From Chloroflexota bacterium (lineage in GTDB: Bacteria; Chloroflexota; Anaerolineae; B4-G1; SLSP01): a DNA stretch of 64,000 bases. Below are positions 28,304 to 39,611 of this stretch, piece by piece (position 1 is the first letter of the stretch; each line of letters begins with the position of its first letter). Below the pieces are notes generated by a model. The model was not told the origin of the DNA, made no database searches, and saw nothing but the letters and a program-made list of their open reading frames with translations. The position numbers and the translations under genes are program-made. The DNA is taken from positions 62,001 to 126,000 of the forward strand of contig JAIOAX010000006.1 of NCBI GenBank assembly GCA_019873645.1, read 5' to 3'.

Positions 28304-31300
28304 ATGTCAGAATGTGCTGGCGAAACCATACTTTCCTCCTTCCTCTCCCCTGTCCGCACCTGGTTCGCGGAGACCTTCGGGACGCCCACGCCGCCGCAGG
28401 CCCAAGGCTGGCCTGTGATTCAGCGCGGCGAGCACACACTCATCCTTGCGCCCACCGGCTCCGGCAAGACGCTCGCCGCTTTCCTGTGGGGGATTGATCG
28501 GCTTTTCCGGGAGTTGGGCGAATCGGCGAATCAGCGAATCGGCGAATCAAAGAATCAGCGAATCGGCGAATCGGCGAATTACGAATTACGAATTACGGAT
28601 CACGAATTCCCAATCCCTAATCCCCAATCCCCAATCCCCAAACCCGTTGAGGGCATTCGTCTCGTCTACGTCTCCCCCTTGAAGGCGCTGAACAACGACA
28701 TTCACCGCAACTTGCGCGTGCCGCTGGCGGGGATTCGCGTCAAAGCCGACGCTATGGGTCTCGACCTGCCACACATCCGCGTGGCGGTGCGCTCCGGCGA
28801 TACCCCGACACGCGATCGGCAGGCAATGCTCCGTGAGCCGCCGCACATCCTCATCACCACGCCGGAATCGCTGTACCTGCTGCTTACCAGCCCCAAAGCG
28901 CGACAGATGTTCCGCACCGTCCACACCGTCATCGTGGACGAAATTCACACCCTTGCCGGGAACAAACGCGGCGTTCACCTCTCCCTCAGCCTCGAACGCC
29001 TGCAACACCTGGCCGAACAGCCCATCCAGCGCATCGGCCTCTCCGCGACCATCGAGCCGCTGGACGAGGCCGCGCGGTTTTTGGGCGGGTATGAGTGGCG
29101 GGAAGAAGATAGCTTTCAGCCGTCAGCTTTCAGCGATCAGCCTGCGAATTCCAGTATCCAGCAGCCAGCTTCGGAAATCCAAAATCCAAAATCTAAAATC
29201 CTAACGCCCCGACCGGTGACGATCATCAACGCCGCCTACAAGAAGCCGCTCGATCTGAAGGTTGTGACGGTCGTGGAGGATTTCCGCAATCTGCCGGGAG
29301 AGTCGGTGTGGCCGTCAATCATCCCGCGCGTGCTCGATTTGATCCGCGCGCACAAGACGACGCTGATCTTCGCCAACAACCGCCGGCTGGCCGAGCGCGC
29401 GGGCGACTATCTCAACGAGCAATGGGCCGCCGAAGCGTCCGGCGAGGCCACCGGCCTCATCAAGGACGGCACGGCGACCGGCCTCGGCCTGATGGCAACC
29501 GGCGATGGTACGCGCACCGGGCCTGTCCGCGTCCACCACGGCAGCGTCTCGAAGGAAACGCGCCTGGAAATCGAACGGCAGCTCAAGGCCGGGGAACTGC
29601 CCGCGCTCGTGGGCACGTCGTCGCTGGAACTCGGCATTGACATCGGCGCGGTGGACCTCGTCGTGCAACTGCAAAGCCCCAAGTCGGTGGCGCAGGGGTT
29701 GCAGCGCGTGGGCCGTTCCGGGCACCTCGTCGGGCAGACGAGCGTGGGGCGCATCTTCCCCACTCACCGCGAGGACGTGGTCGAGGCAGCGGCCATCGCC
29801 GGGGGGATGCTGTGTGGCGCGGTCGAGCCGACGCGCACGCCGCGCCACCCGCTGGACGTGCTGGCGCAGCACATCGTGGCGATGGTCTCGGTCGAGACGT
29901 GGGATGCGGACAAGTTGTTCGCGCTGGTGCGGCAGGCCTACGCCTACACCGACCTCACCGCGCGCGCGTTCCAGACGACGTTGGAGATGCTCGCCGGCCG
30001 CTATCCGAGCCAGGCCTACCGCGAGCTGCGCGCCCGGCTGGACTGGGATCGCGTCAACAACAGACTCGCGGCGCTCCCCGGCTCGCGGATGCTGGCGTTG
30101 ACCAACGGCGGCACGATCCCCAACACCGGCGCGTTCGGCGCGTACCTGCCCGACGGCAAGACCAAGCTCGGCGAGTTGGACGAGGAATTCGTCTTCGAGA
30201 CACACATCGGCGACACATTGATGCTCGGTTCGCAGGTATGGCGCGTGGTGGACATTGACGAGAACCGCGTTACCGTGACCGAGGCACCCGGCGGGATCCC
30301 GCGGATGCCGTTCTGGCGTGGCGACTTCCCCTGGCGACCTTACGAACTCGGTCAGCGCGTCGGCGCCTTCCGCCGCACCGTCGCCGAAAAACTAGAAGCG
30401 TTGCGCCGCGACCTGGGCCTGCCTGACGATACGCCGTTCAAAGAAATTCTTCAACAAACCAATGTAGCGCAAGCTGTTAGCTTGCCCCCGGAGCAGCAAA
30501 CTGACAGTTTGCCCCACGTCTCCCCACTTCAACAAACCAATGTAGCGCAAGCTGTCAGCTTGCCCCCGGAGCAGCAAACTGACAGTTTGCCCCACGTCTC
30601 CGCGCTTGTTGCCTGGCTCTGCGAAAATTACGCTCTGGACACGAACTCGGCATGGAACGTGCTCGATTACCTCGCCGGCCAGCTCGATCAGACCGGCGCG
30701 CTCGCCACCGACCGCAGCATTTTGGTGGAAGTCTTCACCGACCCGCTCGGCGACCCGCGTATGGTCGTCCACTCACCGTTTGGCGGGCGCGTCAACGGCC
30801 CGTGGGGGCTGGCGCTGGCGGGCGCGCTGCGCGAACGCACCGGCGTCGAAATCGAGGTGGAGACCAATGACGACGGCATCCTGTTGCGCCTGCTGGAATC
30901 CGACGCCGAATTCCCCATAGACGTCGTGACGGATATGGGACCGGACGAAGCCCGCGAGCGCATCCTGCGCGAACTGCCGGAATCGGCGGTGTTCGGCGCG
31001 CGCTTCCGGCAGAACGCAGCGCGCGCGTTGCTCCTGCCGGGTGTCGGGCGCGGGAAGCGTACACCGTTCTGGCTCCAGCGGCTGCGCGCCAAAGAGCTGC
31101 TGCAAGTCGTGCGCCCCTTCGATGACTTCCCGATCGTCGTCGAAACCTACCGCGATTGCCTGCAAGACGTGCTCGATTTGCCGCACCTTGAAGAAGTACT
31201 CGGCGGCATTCAGCGTGGCGACATCACCGTGACAGTCGTGGAATCGCGCGCGCCTTCGTCCGTGGCCGAGAGTCTGATGTTTAACTTCATCAGCGTCCGC

Positions 31301-33379
31301 ATGTATGAATGGGACACGCCCAAGGCCGAGCAAAAATTGCAATTATTGACGGTCAACCGCGACCTGCTGCAAGACCTGCTCAAGGATGTGGCGCTCAACG
31401 AGCTGCTGCGCCCTGAAGCCATTGACGCGGTCCGTGGAGAATTGCAGCATACCACCCCTGCTGCTCTCGCGCGCAGTGCTGAAGAACTCGCCGTCCTCTT
31501 GCAGCAGATGGGCGACCTCTCACCGAGCGAAGTGGCGCAGCGCACGCTGGTAGACCCCTCAAGCTGGGTTGCAGAATTGGCCGGCAAGGGACGCCTCATC
31601 GGCATGGATATCCCGACGGCGACAAAGCCGGAATTCCGCTGGGTGTTTGCGGAGTATGAAGCTGAATACAAGGTGGCGTTTGGTAGTCAACGGATTGAAC
31701 GGATTTTAACGGATGAGGTTTTTGTCGAAAGGGCTTGTCGTCGAATTTTGGAACGGTTTTTGAGTTATGCCGGGCCGGTAACACTGGACGCGATCCGCGC
31801 ACGGTACGCTTTTCCGGTAGCATGGCTGGAGGCCGAACTCGACCGCCTCATCGCCGCGCGAGAAGTCGTCCACGGGCACTTCACGCCGCAGGTCGAAGGC
31901 GCGCCGGTCCCTGAAGCAGAGTTCGTGGATCGCCGTGCACTAGAACAGATTCACCGCCGCACGCTCACGATTCTACGCAAAGAAGTGCAGCCTGTCCCCT
32001 TCGCTACCTACGCCGACTTCCTGACGCGGTGGCAGCATCTCTATCCCGCCGAGCGATTGAGCGGCGATGGCGCGCTGGTCAAAATCCTTCAACAACTGCG
32101 CGCCTTGCCCGTGGTGGGACGGATTTGGGAGCGTGACGTGCTGCCATTACGCCTCCCGCAGTACAACCCGTCGGAACTGGATGCGCTCTGCCAGAGCGGC
32201 GAGCTGGTGTGGATCGGTTCTGGTAGTGCGGATCCGCGCTATGGGCGAGTGCGCTTCCTCTTCCGGGGTGAGGGAAATGTATTTTTGTCAACGGATTCAA
32301 CGGATGAAACGGATTTTTACAACCCGTTAAAATTTGTACAATCCGTTGACGCTTTAGCCATCTACAAATTCCTCAAGTCCGAAGGGGCAGTGTTCTTCAA
32401 CGATATTGGCGAGGCACTGGGGCTTGATGAGCAAGCGGTGGAGACGGCGCTGATCGAGTTGGTGATGGCCGGTCTGGTGACCAACGACAGCCTGGAGACG
32501 ATGCGGCAGATCGTGCAGGAGGGGAAGCCGCAGCCGCAAGCGCCACGCCCATACAGCTCACTGGAGGCCGATCTGGCCCAACGACGCGCGGAACTAGGGC
32601 TGGACGCGCGCCCGGTCGGGTATAAACCGGCGCAGGCGCGTTACCGGTCGGCGCGCCAGCGCGTGCGTCAACGGGTAGAGCAGACCACGATGACGCGGAC
32701 CGCGCCGCAACGTTGGATGGGCCGGTGGACATTGGTACAGCGGTTCAGCATTATGGGCAAGTCGGTTTCGGCGGGCGAGCGTGCGGCCCGGCAGGCGCGG
32801 CAGCTCTTGGCGCGCTATGGCATTGTCACGCACGAGTGCCTGGAGAACGAAACCGGCGCGTGGGACTGGGGTTTGATCTACCAGGAGCTTCAACGACAGG
32901 AGATGCGCGGCGAAGTACGACGCGGTTACTTTGTACAGGGGCTTTCGGGGGCGCAGTTCGTGCTGCCAGAGGTGGTGGAACAACTGCGCGCGCTCCGCGA
33001 CGCGACAGAGGAAGCCGCCCCGGTCGTGCTCAATGCCTGCGATCCGGCCAACCTCTACGGCCCGGCCCGCGAGGGCAGCGACGCGCTCACCTTCACCCGC
33101 ATCCCTTCGACATGGCTGGTGCAGGTGCGCGGGCTGCCCGTGCTCGTCGCCAACAATGCCGGCACATCTATGACTGCCGCGCCCGGCGTGGATGATGGCA
33201 CGCTCCAACGTGCACTCAAAGCACTACTTACACACCTGAGCAGCTTCGAGCGGCGCATCATCGTTGAAACCTGGAACGACGAACCGGTGCTGGAAAGCGC
33301 GGGCGCGGCGCTCATCGAGGCGGTCGGCGGGTACCGGTACTATCCGGGGATGGCATGGGAGCGGCGGAGGGAGCAGTAG
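28304..33379 (+). CDS. lhr: Lhr-like large ATP-dependent helicase, interrupted in frame by several repeat elements
   Basis: 1691 aa; APTGSGKTLAAFLW, VYVSPLKALNNDI, VDEIHTLAGNKRGVHLSLSLERL, IGLSATIEPLDEAARFLGG, LVGTSSLELGIDIGAVDLVVQLQSPKSVAQGLQRVGRSGH. Confidence 0.93.
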   Translation: MSECAGETILSSFLSPVRTWFAETFGTPTPPQAQGWPVIQRGEHTLILAPTGSGKTLAAFLWGIDRLFRELGESANQRIGESKNQRIGESANYELRITDHEFPIPNPQSPIPKPVEGIRLVYVSPLKALNNDIHRNLRVPLAGIRVKADAMGLDLPHIRVAVRSGDTPTRDRQAMLREPPHILITTPESLYLLLTSPKARQMFRTVHTVIVDEIHTLAGNKRGVHLSLSLERLQHLAEQPIQRIGLSATIEPLDEAARFLGGYEWREEDSFQPSAFSDQPANSSIQQPASEIQNPKSKILTPRPVTIINAAYKKPLDLKVVTVVEDFRNLPGESVWPSIIPRVLDLIRAHKTTLIFANNRRLAERAGDYLNEQWAAEASGEATGLIKDGTATGLGLMATGDGTRTGPVRVHHGSVSKETRLEIERQLKAGELPALVGTSSLELGIDIGAVDLVVQLQSPKSVAQGLQRVGRSGHLVGQTSVGRIFPTHREDVVEAAAIAGGMLCGAVEPTRTPRHPLDVLAQHIVAMVSVETWDADKLFALVRQAYAYTDLTARAFQTTLEMLAGRYPSQAYRELRARLDWDRVNNRLAALPGSRMLALTNGGTIPNTGAFGAYLPDGKTKLGELDEEFVFETHIGDTLMLGSQVWRVVDIDENRVTVTEAPGGIPRMPFWRGDFPWRPYELGQRVGAFRRTVAEKLEALRRDLGLPDDTPFKEILQQTNVAQAVSLPPEQQTDSLPHVSPLQQTNVAQAVSLPPEQQTDSLPHVSALVAWLCENYALDTNSAWNVLDYLAGQLDQTGALATDRSILVEVFTDPLGDPRMVVHSPFGGRVNGPWGLALAGALRERTGVEIEVETNDDGILLRLLESDAEFPIDVVTDMGPDEARERILRELPESAVFGARFRQNAARALLLPGVGRGKRTPFWLQRLRAKELLQVVRPFDDFPIVVETYRDCLQDVLDLPHLEEVLGGIQRGDITVTVVESRAPSSVAESLMFNFISVRMYEWDTPKAEQKLQLLTVNRDLLQDLLKDVALNELLRPEAIDAVRGELQHTTPAALARSAEELAVLLQQMGDLSPSEVAQRTLVDPSSWVAELAGKGRLIGMDIPTATKPEFRWVFAEYEAEYKVAFGSQRIERILTDEVFVERACRRILERFLSYAGPVTLDAIRARYAFPVAWLEAELDRLIAAREVVHGHFTPQVEGAPVPEAEFVDRRALEQIHRRTLTILRKEVQPVPFATYADFLTRWQHLYPAERLSGDGALVKILQQLRALPVVGRIWERDVLPLRLPQYNPSELDALCQSGELVWIGSGSADPRYGRVRFLFRGEGNVFLSTDSTDETDFYNPLKFVQSVDALAIYKFLKSEGAVFFNDIGEALGLDEQAVETALIELVMAGLVTNDSLETMRQIVQEGKPQPQAPRPYSSLEADLAQRRAELGLDARPVGYKPAQARYRSARQRVRQRVEQTTMTRTAPQRWMGRWTLVQRFSIMGKSVSAGERAARQARQLLARYGIVTHECLENETGAWDWGLIYQELQRQEMRGEVRRGYFVQGLSGAQFVLPEVVEQLRALRDATEEAAPVVLNACDPANLYGPAREGSDALTFTRIPSTWLVQVRGLPVLVANNAGTSMTAAPGVDDGTLQRALKALLTHLSSFERRIIVETWNDEPVLESAGAALIEAVGGYRYYPGMAWERRREQ
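28517..28643. repeat. In-gene repeat: (G)CGAATCAGCGAATCGGCGAATC / GAATTACGAATTACG / CCAATCCCCAATCCC block
   Basis: Same families at 13000-13079 (reverse complement), 13366-13402, 35712-35835, 53436-53475. Confidence 0.85.
29111..29203. repeat. In-gene repeat: CAGCTTTCAGC.. / AATCCAAAATCCAAAATCTAAAATCC low-complexity block
   Basis: Directly read; encodes SFQPSAFSDQPANSSIQQPASEIQNPKSKIL between conserved helicase segments. Confidence 0.75.
30452..30607. repeat. In-gene tandem duplication of a 78-bp REP-containing unit
   Basis: QQTNVAQAVSLPPEQQTDSLPHVSPL repeated twice; contains GTAGCGCAAGCTGTTAGCTTGC core as at 502-564. Confidence 0.92.
31681..31718. repeat. In-gene GTCAACGGATTGAACGGATTTTAACGGATGA repeat
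   Basis: Matches family at 12757 and 32287. Confidence 0.8.
32287..32350. repeat. In-gene palindromic element with 11-bp perfect terminal inverted repeats GTCAACGGATT/AATCCGTTGAC
   Basis: Direct reading. Confidence 0.88.
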
Positions 33380-33429
33380 TTTCAGAAATTCGGTGTACAA
33401 TAAAAGCAGAGGGACGAAGGAAGTGCATA

Positions 33430-33789
33430 ATGAGTGTCGAATTTGAGACCCTGACGTTGCCAGTTCCAGCCGAGGTGAAAATTGAGTTTTCCCTGAGCGC
33501 CCAAGTCAACGTAACCGACTTCACCGCACAACGCAAAGTTAGTAAGGTTTTACTCGACCGGGTAGGGAATCTGTTGTACGGGGAACATCCCTCGCTGGTT
33601 GCCGGGCGGCGCCTGTTGTGGCGCGTGCCGGTATGGGCGGCGCTCCCTACCACTGGGCCGCTAGGGCAAGTGGGTACACTGGACGTAGATGCACAGACTG
33701 GCGAAGTGTTAACTGACGCGAAACTATTAAGCGACATCGCGGAACGTGCCCATGTCCTGGTTGAACGTGCCACATCAGAAACAAACTAA
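33430..33789 (+). CDS. Hypothetical protein paired with C39-like gene
   Basis: MSVEFETLTLPVPAEVKIEFSLSAQVNVTDFTAQRKVSKVLLDRVGNLLYGEHPSLVAGRRLLWRVPVW...; overlaps next gene. Confidence 0.75.
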   Translation: MSVEFETLTLPVPAEVKIEFSLSAQVNVTDFTAQRKVSKVLLDRVGNLLYGEHPSLVAGRRLLWRVPVWAALPTTGPLGQVGTLDVDAQTGEVLTDAKLLSDIAERAHVLVERATSETN

Positions 33790-34213
33790 GGCGGGATGGT
33801 GCCTGCCAGCCTGTATCGCAATGATGGCGGCATATTGGCAACAAAATCTCACACAGGCGGAAGTTGCGCGTCGGTTAGGAGTGCGAGGCGGCGGCGCGCC
33901 GGCAAGTCACGTCCAGAGTCTGACCGAACATGGTTTTAACGTGACTTACAGTACCGGCTCCCTATCCGATCTCTATGCCTGCCTTGCCCATAATGTACCT
34001 GTCATTGTATTTGTGCGTACCAGCGAATTACCGTACTGGGACGTAGATACGCCGCACGCCGTCATAGTGGCGGGAATTGAAGGCGAGCAGGCATATTTGT
34101 TCGATCCTGCAATTGATACCACGCCGGTCACAGTCAATATGGGCGACCTTATGTTGGCATGGTTATACTTCGAGTACACGTATGCGGTCTCAAGGCCATT
34201 TATACTGCAATGA
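33746..34213 (+). CDS. C39-like (papain-fold) peptidase family protein
   Basis: VPHQKQTKAGWCLPACIAMMAAYWQ ... TPHAVIVAGIEGEQAYLFDPA: Q/Cys, His, Asp pattern. Confidence 0.78.
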   Translation: MPMSWLNVPHQKQTKAGWCLPACIAMMAAYWQQNLTQAEVARRLGVRGGGAPASHVQSLTEHGFNVTYSTGSLSDLYACLAHNVPVIVFVRTSELPYWDVDTPHAVIVAGIEGEQAYLFDPAIDTTPVTVNMGDLMLAWLYFEYTYAVSRPFILQ

Positions 34214-34360
34214 TAACAACTGACCGCAGAACGTTTTGCGCGCTTCGGTATCTACGATTAAATCCGTTCTTGGAATATGAACGCCGAACCCGAAGCAGTA
34301 CAAAAAGGCAATGATTCGCAACCCCCAAGAATTTTTGAACCGCCTTCAAATGGAGGGCAA

Positions 34361-34723
34361 ATGAAACCTAAAATTGATAGCACTAAATTTGGCTCGATCA
34401 CGATTGCAGGCGAGAAAATCAAGCACGACGTCGTGATCCGGCTCAACGGCGATGTGAAAAAGCGCAAGAAGAAGCTCTCCAAGACGCTGTATGGCACCTC
34501 ACACGTTATCTCGTTGGACGAGGCGCAGCACGTTTACGAGGACGGCGCCGAACTGCTCATCATCGGCGCCGGGCAGAACGGCCTGGTCACGCTCTCCGAG
34601 GAAGCCGCGGAGTATTTGCGACGGAAAGCATGCCGCGTGGAATTACGCCCGACCCCCAAAGCCATTGAAGCCTGGAACGAGACCCAAGGCGCGGTGATCG
34701 GGCTGTTTCACGTCACGTGCTAA
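34361..34723 (+). CDS. MTH938/DUF498-domain protein
   Basis: KIDSTKFGSITIAGEKIKHDVVIRLNGDVKKRKKKLSKTLYGTSHVISLDEAQ. Confidence 0.85.
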   Translation: MKPKIDSTKFGSITIAGEKIKHDVVIRLNGDVKKRKKKLSKTLYGTSHVISLDEAQHVYEDGAELLIIGAGQNGLVTLSEEAAEYLRRKACRVELRPTPKAIEAWNETQGAVIGLFHVTC

Positions 34724-34744
34724 AGGGTGTGACGGAATCGGTAT

Positions 34745-35701
34745 TCAAATGCGCACCAGGCCATCCGTGATGAGCCGCTGGACGGCCTCGTAAAGTGCCT
34801 GCAATGAGCTGTAGCGCGGCTGATAATCCAGCCAGCGGCGGGATTTGGCAATGCTGTAGCAGTTGGGATTGTGCTCCAGATGCGCCCGTGTGGCGTCGGC
34901 ATCCTCCTCGGAGACGGTCGTTTTCCATTCCGCGAAGGGCAAGAAGGTAAGGTTTGCCTGCTTCCCAAACCATCCGGCGACGGCCTCCGCATAACCACGC
35001 AGGGTGAGCGCGGCGGGGGAGACGGCGTGAAAGCTCTCGCCGACGGCGGCGTTCCAGTTCGCCAGCGCCTTCATGAAAAGCTGCGCCACATCGTCGGCGT
35101 GGACGTGGTGCAACAGCTCCTGACCCTGGTTCGGCAGCGTTACCTCCTCGCCGCGCGCCAGCTTCGCAAACACCTCCGGGTTGAAATTGCCCTGCGGGTT
35201 CAACGGTATCCATCCCGGCCCAACGATGTGCCCCGGCAAGATACAGGTCTCCGGGAAGCCATTGCTGCGCGCCTCGGTGTGCAGGTAGGCTTCGATGGCC
35301 GCCTTCCTGGTCCCGTAATCCCCAATGGGGCGACGCGGCTCATCCTCGGTCACGGGGACGGCGACCGTGTGACCGTGCACCCAGACCGTGCTGCAATGCA
35401 GGAAATGCTGCACATATCCGCGCAATGCTTCAACGAGGTGTTGCGCGCTTTCCAACGTGAAGCAAATCATATCAATAACGGCGTCCGGCTCCAGGGCGCG
35501 AATTTTCTGTCCGAACGTGCCCGCGTGTTCCTCCGCTGCGCGATTGAGTGTCACCCGTTGCACCGCGCGCCATGCCCCATGGGGGCTGTACGGCTCGCGT
35601 CCCCCACGACTGACAACGACTACCGCGTGCCCCGCCTCCACCAGTCGCGGCACCAGATACGTTCCCACGTGGCCTGTGCCACCGATAACGACCACACGCA
35701 T
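34745..35701 (-). CDS. NAD-dependent epimerase/dehydratase
   Basis: MRVVVIGGTGHVGTYLVPRLVEAGHAVVVVSRG Rossmann motif. Confidence 0.88.
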   Translation of the reverse strand: MRVVVIGGTGHVGTYLVPRLVEAGHAVVVVSRGGREPYSPHGAWRAVQRVTLNRAAEEHAGTFGQKIRALEPDAVIDMICFTLESAQHLVEALRGYVQHFLHCSTVWVHGHTVAVPVTEDEPRRPIGDYGTRKAAIEAYLHTEARSNGFPETCILPGHIVGPGWIPLNPQGNFNPEVFAKLARGEEVTLPNQGQELLHHVHADDVAQLFMKALANWNAAVGESFHAVSPAALTLRGYAEAVAGWFGKQANLTFLPFAEWKTTVSEEDADATRAHLEHNPNCYSIAKSRRWLDYQPRYSSLQALYEAVQRLITDGLVRI

Positions 35702-35711
35702 GGTACACCTC

Positions 35712-35835
35712 CTGAAGCGAATGAGCGAATCAAAGAATCAGCGAAGCAAAGAATCAGCGAATCAAAGAATCAGCGAAGCAAAGAATCAGCGAAGCGAAGA
35801 ATCAGCGAATGAGCGAATCAGCAAATCGGCGATGT
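35712..35835. repeat. Tandem-like repeat GCGAATCAAAGAATCAGCGAAGCAAAGAATCA
   Basis: More than seven near-identical 13-16-bp units; runs into the 3' end of the GH13 gene. Confidence 0.9.
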
Positions 35836-37546
35836 AAATCTCAAACGGTGCGATGGTCAATGCCGATAGATTGCCCGCGTCTGGTCGGCTTGCGGACGAG
35901 AACAGCAGGCGCGATGATGTAGGGGGCAGGTCGAAGGTCAGGGTGTGCGCGTTCTCCGAGAAGTTGAGCACGACCAGGCACGTTTGTGACTCGGTCTGAC
36001 GCAGGAAACACAGGCAGTCCACATGGTCTTCGAGCAGCGGCGTATAGTCGCCGGCGATGAGGGCCGGCGTCTGTTTGCGCAGTGCGAGCAGATGCTTGTA
36101 GAAGGCCAGCATTGCGTTGGGATCGGCTTCCTGTTCGGCAACATTCACACCTTCGGCATAGTTCGGGTTGACCGGCAGCCACGGCGTCACGTCCGCCGGA
36201 CAGAAGCCGCCATTGGGCGCGTTGGCCCACTGCATCGGTGTACGGCCCACATCCCGGGTGCGCTGACAAACCAGCGCCGCCGCTTCTTGCGGGTCTATCC
36301 CGCCCAATTTCACGGCCAGATCATACTGCCGTAAAGCCAGCGTATCCCGCAACAGCGTCACGTCGTTGAAGGTCATATTGGTCATGCCGATTTCTTCGCC
36401 GTTGTAGAGAAACGGCGTGCCGCGCAAGGTCAACATCAACGCGAGCGAGAGCTGTGCCAGCTCGCGGTCGTGGACGCCGTCGCCGTAACGGCTCCACACG
36501 CGCGGCGAGTCATGATTGCCCAGCGTGTTGCAGGGCCACGCGCCCGGCGGCAGCGCGGCAAGCCGCTCGGCCTGGTTGCGGCGGATGTGGGCCGGTGTGA
36601 GACGGTTGGTGCGCATCAGCGGGAAGTTGAAGACCATGTGCAGCTCATCGGCGCCGTTGCCGTAGTAGGCGATGTTGTCATCTTCGCCGACCAGCATGCG
36701 CTCCGGATACTCATCCACCACCGCGCGCAATTCTTTCATCAGCGGGTGCATCTCATCGGCGCGGTCCACCTGATATTTGAACATCTCCTTCCACACCGCT
36801 TCCACCGCTTCAGCCTCGCCCGGCGACTGCGCGACCCGACCCATACGATAGAGATCGAGCAGGGTCAGGCCGGTCGTCTGATCGGGCATCTCGGGGTCCT
36901 CGAAGATCGTGCCGATAGCGTCCAGCCGGTAGCCATCCACGCCCAGATCGAGCCAGAAGCGCACCGCATCCCACATCGCAGCCTTGACCTCCGGGTTGCG
37001 CCAGTTGAGATCGGGCTGCTCTTTGAGGAAGAAGTGGTAGTAGTATTGCCCGGTGGTCGCATCATACTCCCACGCTGAGCCGGTAAACGTGGATTCCCAG
37101 TTGTTGGGCGGCAATTTTTCGCCGTTGGGACCGAGTTTGCCGTCGCGCCAGATGTACCAGTCGCGCTTGGGGTTGTCGCGGCTGCTGCGGCTTGCGATGA
37201 ACCAGGGATGCTGATCCGACGTATGATTGAAGACCATATCCAGAATCACACGCAGACCACGTCGGTGCGCCTCGGCGAGGAAGGTCTTGAAGTCCTCCAG
37301 TGTGCCGTATTCCGGCGCGACACCGGTGTAGTCCGCCACATCGTAGCCGCAATCGGCCTGTGGGGAAGGATAATGCGGGGAGAGCCACAGCGCGTCAATC
37401 CCCAAGTCCTTGAGATAGTCAAGTTTCGCGGTCATACCGATAAAATCGCCGATGCCGTCTCCGTTCCCGTCCGCAAAACTGCGCGGGTAAATCTGGTAGA
37501 AGACAGCCGTCTGCCACCATTTTAGATTGTTCACATCATCCTCCAA
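35786..37546 (-). CDS. GH13 alpha-glucosidase/alpha-amylase family enzyme
   Basis: WWQTAVFYQIYPRSFADGNGDGIGDF, DMVFNHTSDQHPWF, DGYRLDAIG, LGNHDSPR. Confidence 0.93.
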   Translation of the reverse strand: MEDDVNNLKWWQTAVFYQIYPRSFADGNGDGIGDFIGMTAKLDYLKDLGIDALWLSPHYPSPQADCGYDVADYTGVAPEYGTLEDFKTFLAEAHRRGLRVILDMVFNHTSDQHPWFIASRSSRDNPKRDWYIWRDGKLGPNGEKLPPNNWESTFTGSAWEYDATTGQYYYHFFLKEQPDLNWRNPEVKAAMWDAVRFWLDLGVDGYRLDAIGTIFEDPEMPDQTTGLTLLDLYRMGRVAQSPGEAEAVEAVWKEMFKYQVDRADEMHPLMKELRAVVDEYPERMLVGEDDNIAYYGNGADELHMVFNFPLMRTNRLTPAHIRRNQAERLAALPPGAWPCNTLGNHDSPRVWSRYGDGVHDRELAQLSLALMLTLRGTPFLYNGEEIGMTNMTFNDVTLLRDTLALRQYDLAVKLGGIDPQEAAALVCQRTRDVGRTPMQWANAPNGGFCPADVTPWLPVNPNYAEGVNVAEQEADPNAMLAFYKHLLALRKQTPALIAGDYTPLLEDHVDCLCFLRQTESQTCLVVLNFSENAHTLTFDLPPTSSRLLFSSASRPDAGNLSALTIAPFEIYIADLLIRSFADSSLR

Positions 37547-37636
37547 AGATTAACCACGAATCTTCACAAATCTTCACGAATTGAAAAGATAAAATTAGTG
37601 GAAATGCGCGCAGATTCGTGGTGAAATTCCTACTTG

Positions 37637-37678
37637 ACCAGACCTGACAGGTCTCAGAAGACCTGTCAGGTCTGGAAC
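37637..37678. repeat. Palindromic element AGACCTGACAGGTCT-cag-AAGACCTGTCAGGTCT
   Basis: Related copy at 58337-58372. Confidence 0.85.
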
Positions 37679-37683
37679 GGCGA

Positions 37684-39303
<1,620 letters not shown>

Positions 39304-39349
39304 TCCCTGCTTCTACCTTTCATATCATATTATGTTTATCTTTCATCAG

Positions 39350-39512
39350 CAGATTAAGCAGATTGAGCAGATTTTCTGATTCGTTAGTTCAAGAAATCTG
39401 CTTCATCTGCTCAATCTATTCCGAAAATGGTCAGCGGATTAAGCAGATTGAGCAGATTTATGCAACAATTGAAAGCTAATCCGTTCAAATCTGTTTAATC
39501 CGTTGACATGCA
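39350..39512. repeat. CAGATTAAGCAGATTGAGCAGATT-type direct and inverted repeat array
   Basis: Multiple copies plus complementary ATCTGCTTCATCTGCTCAATCT and ATCCGTTGAC arms. Confidence 0.85.
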
Positions 39513-39611
39513 TTTTCATGCTGGGTTGAGCGCGTCGCTCATGATGTCTGCTGACAGAACTTAGTGCATATTGAATATCAACAGTTGAGTAACGATTCAA
39601 CACATCCACAG

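Noticed and set aside
39350-39512. Possible CRISPR or phage att region
   Set aside because: Short drifting CAGATTxAGCAGATT units with complementary arms, no regular spacers, no integrase nearby.
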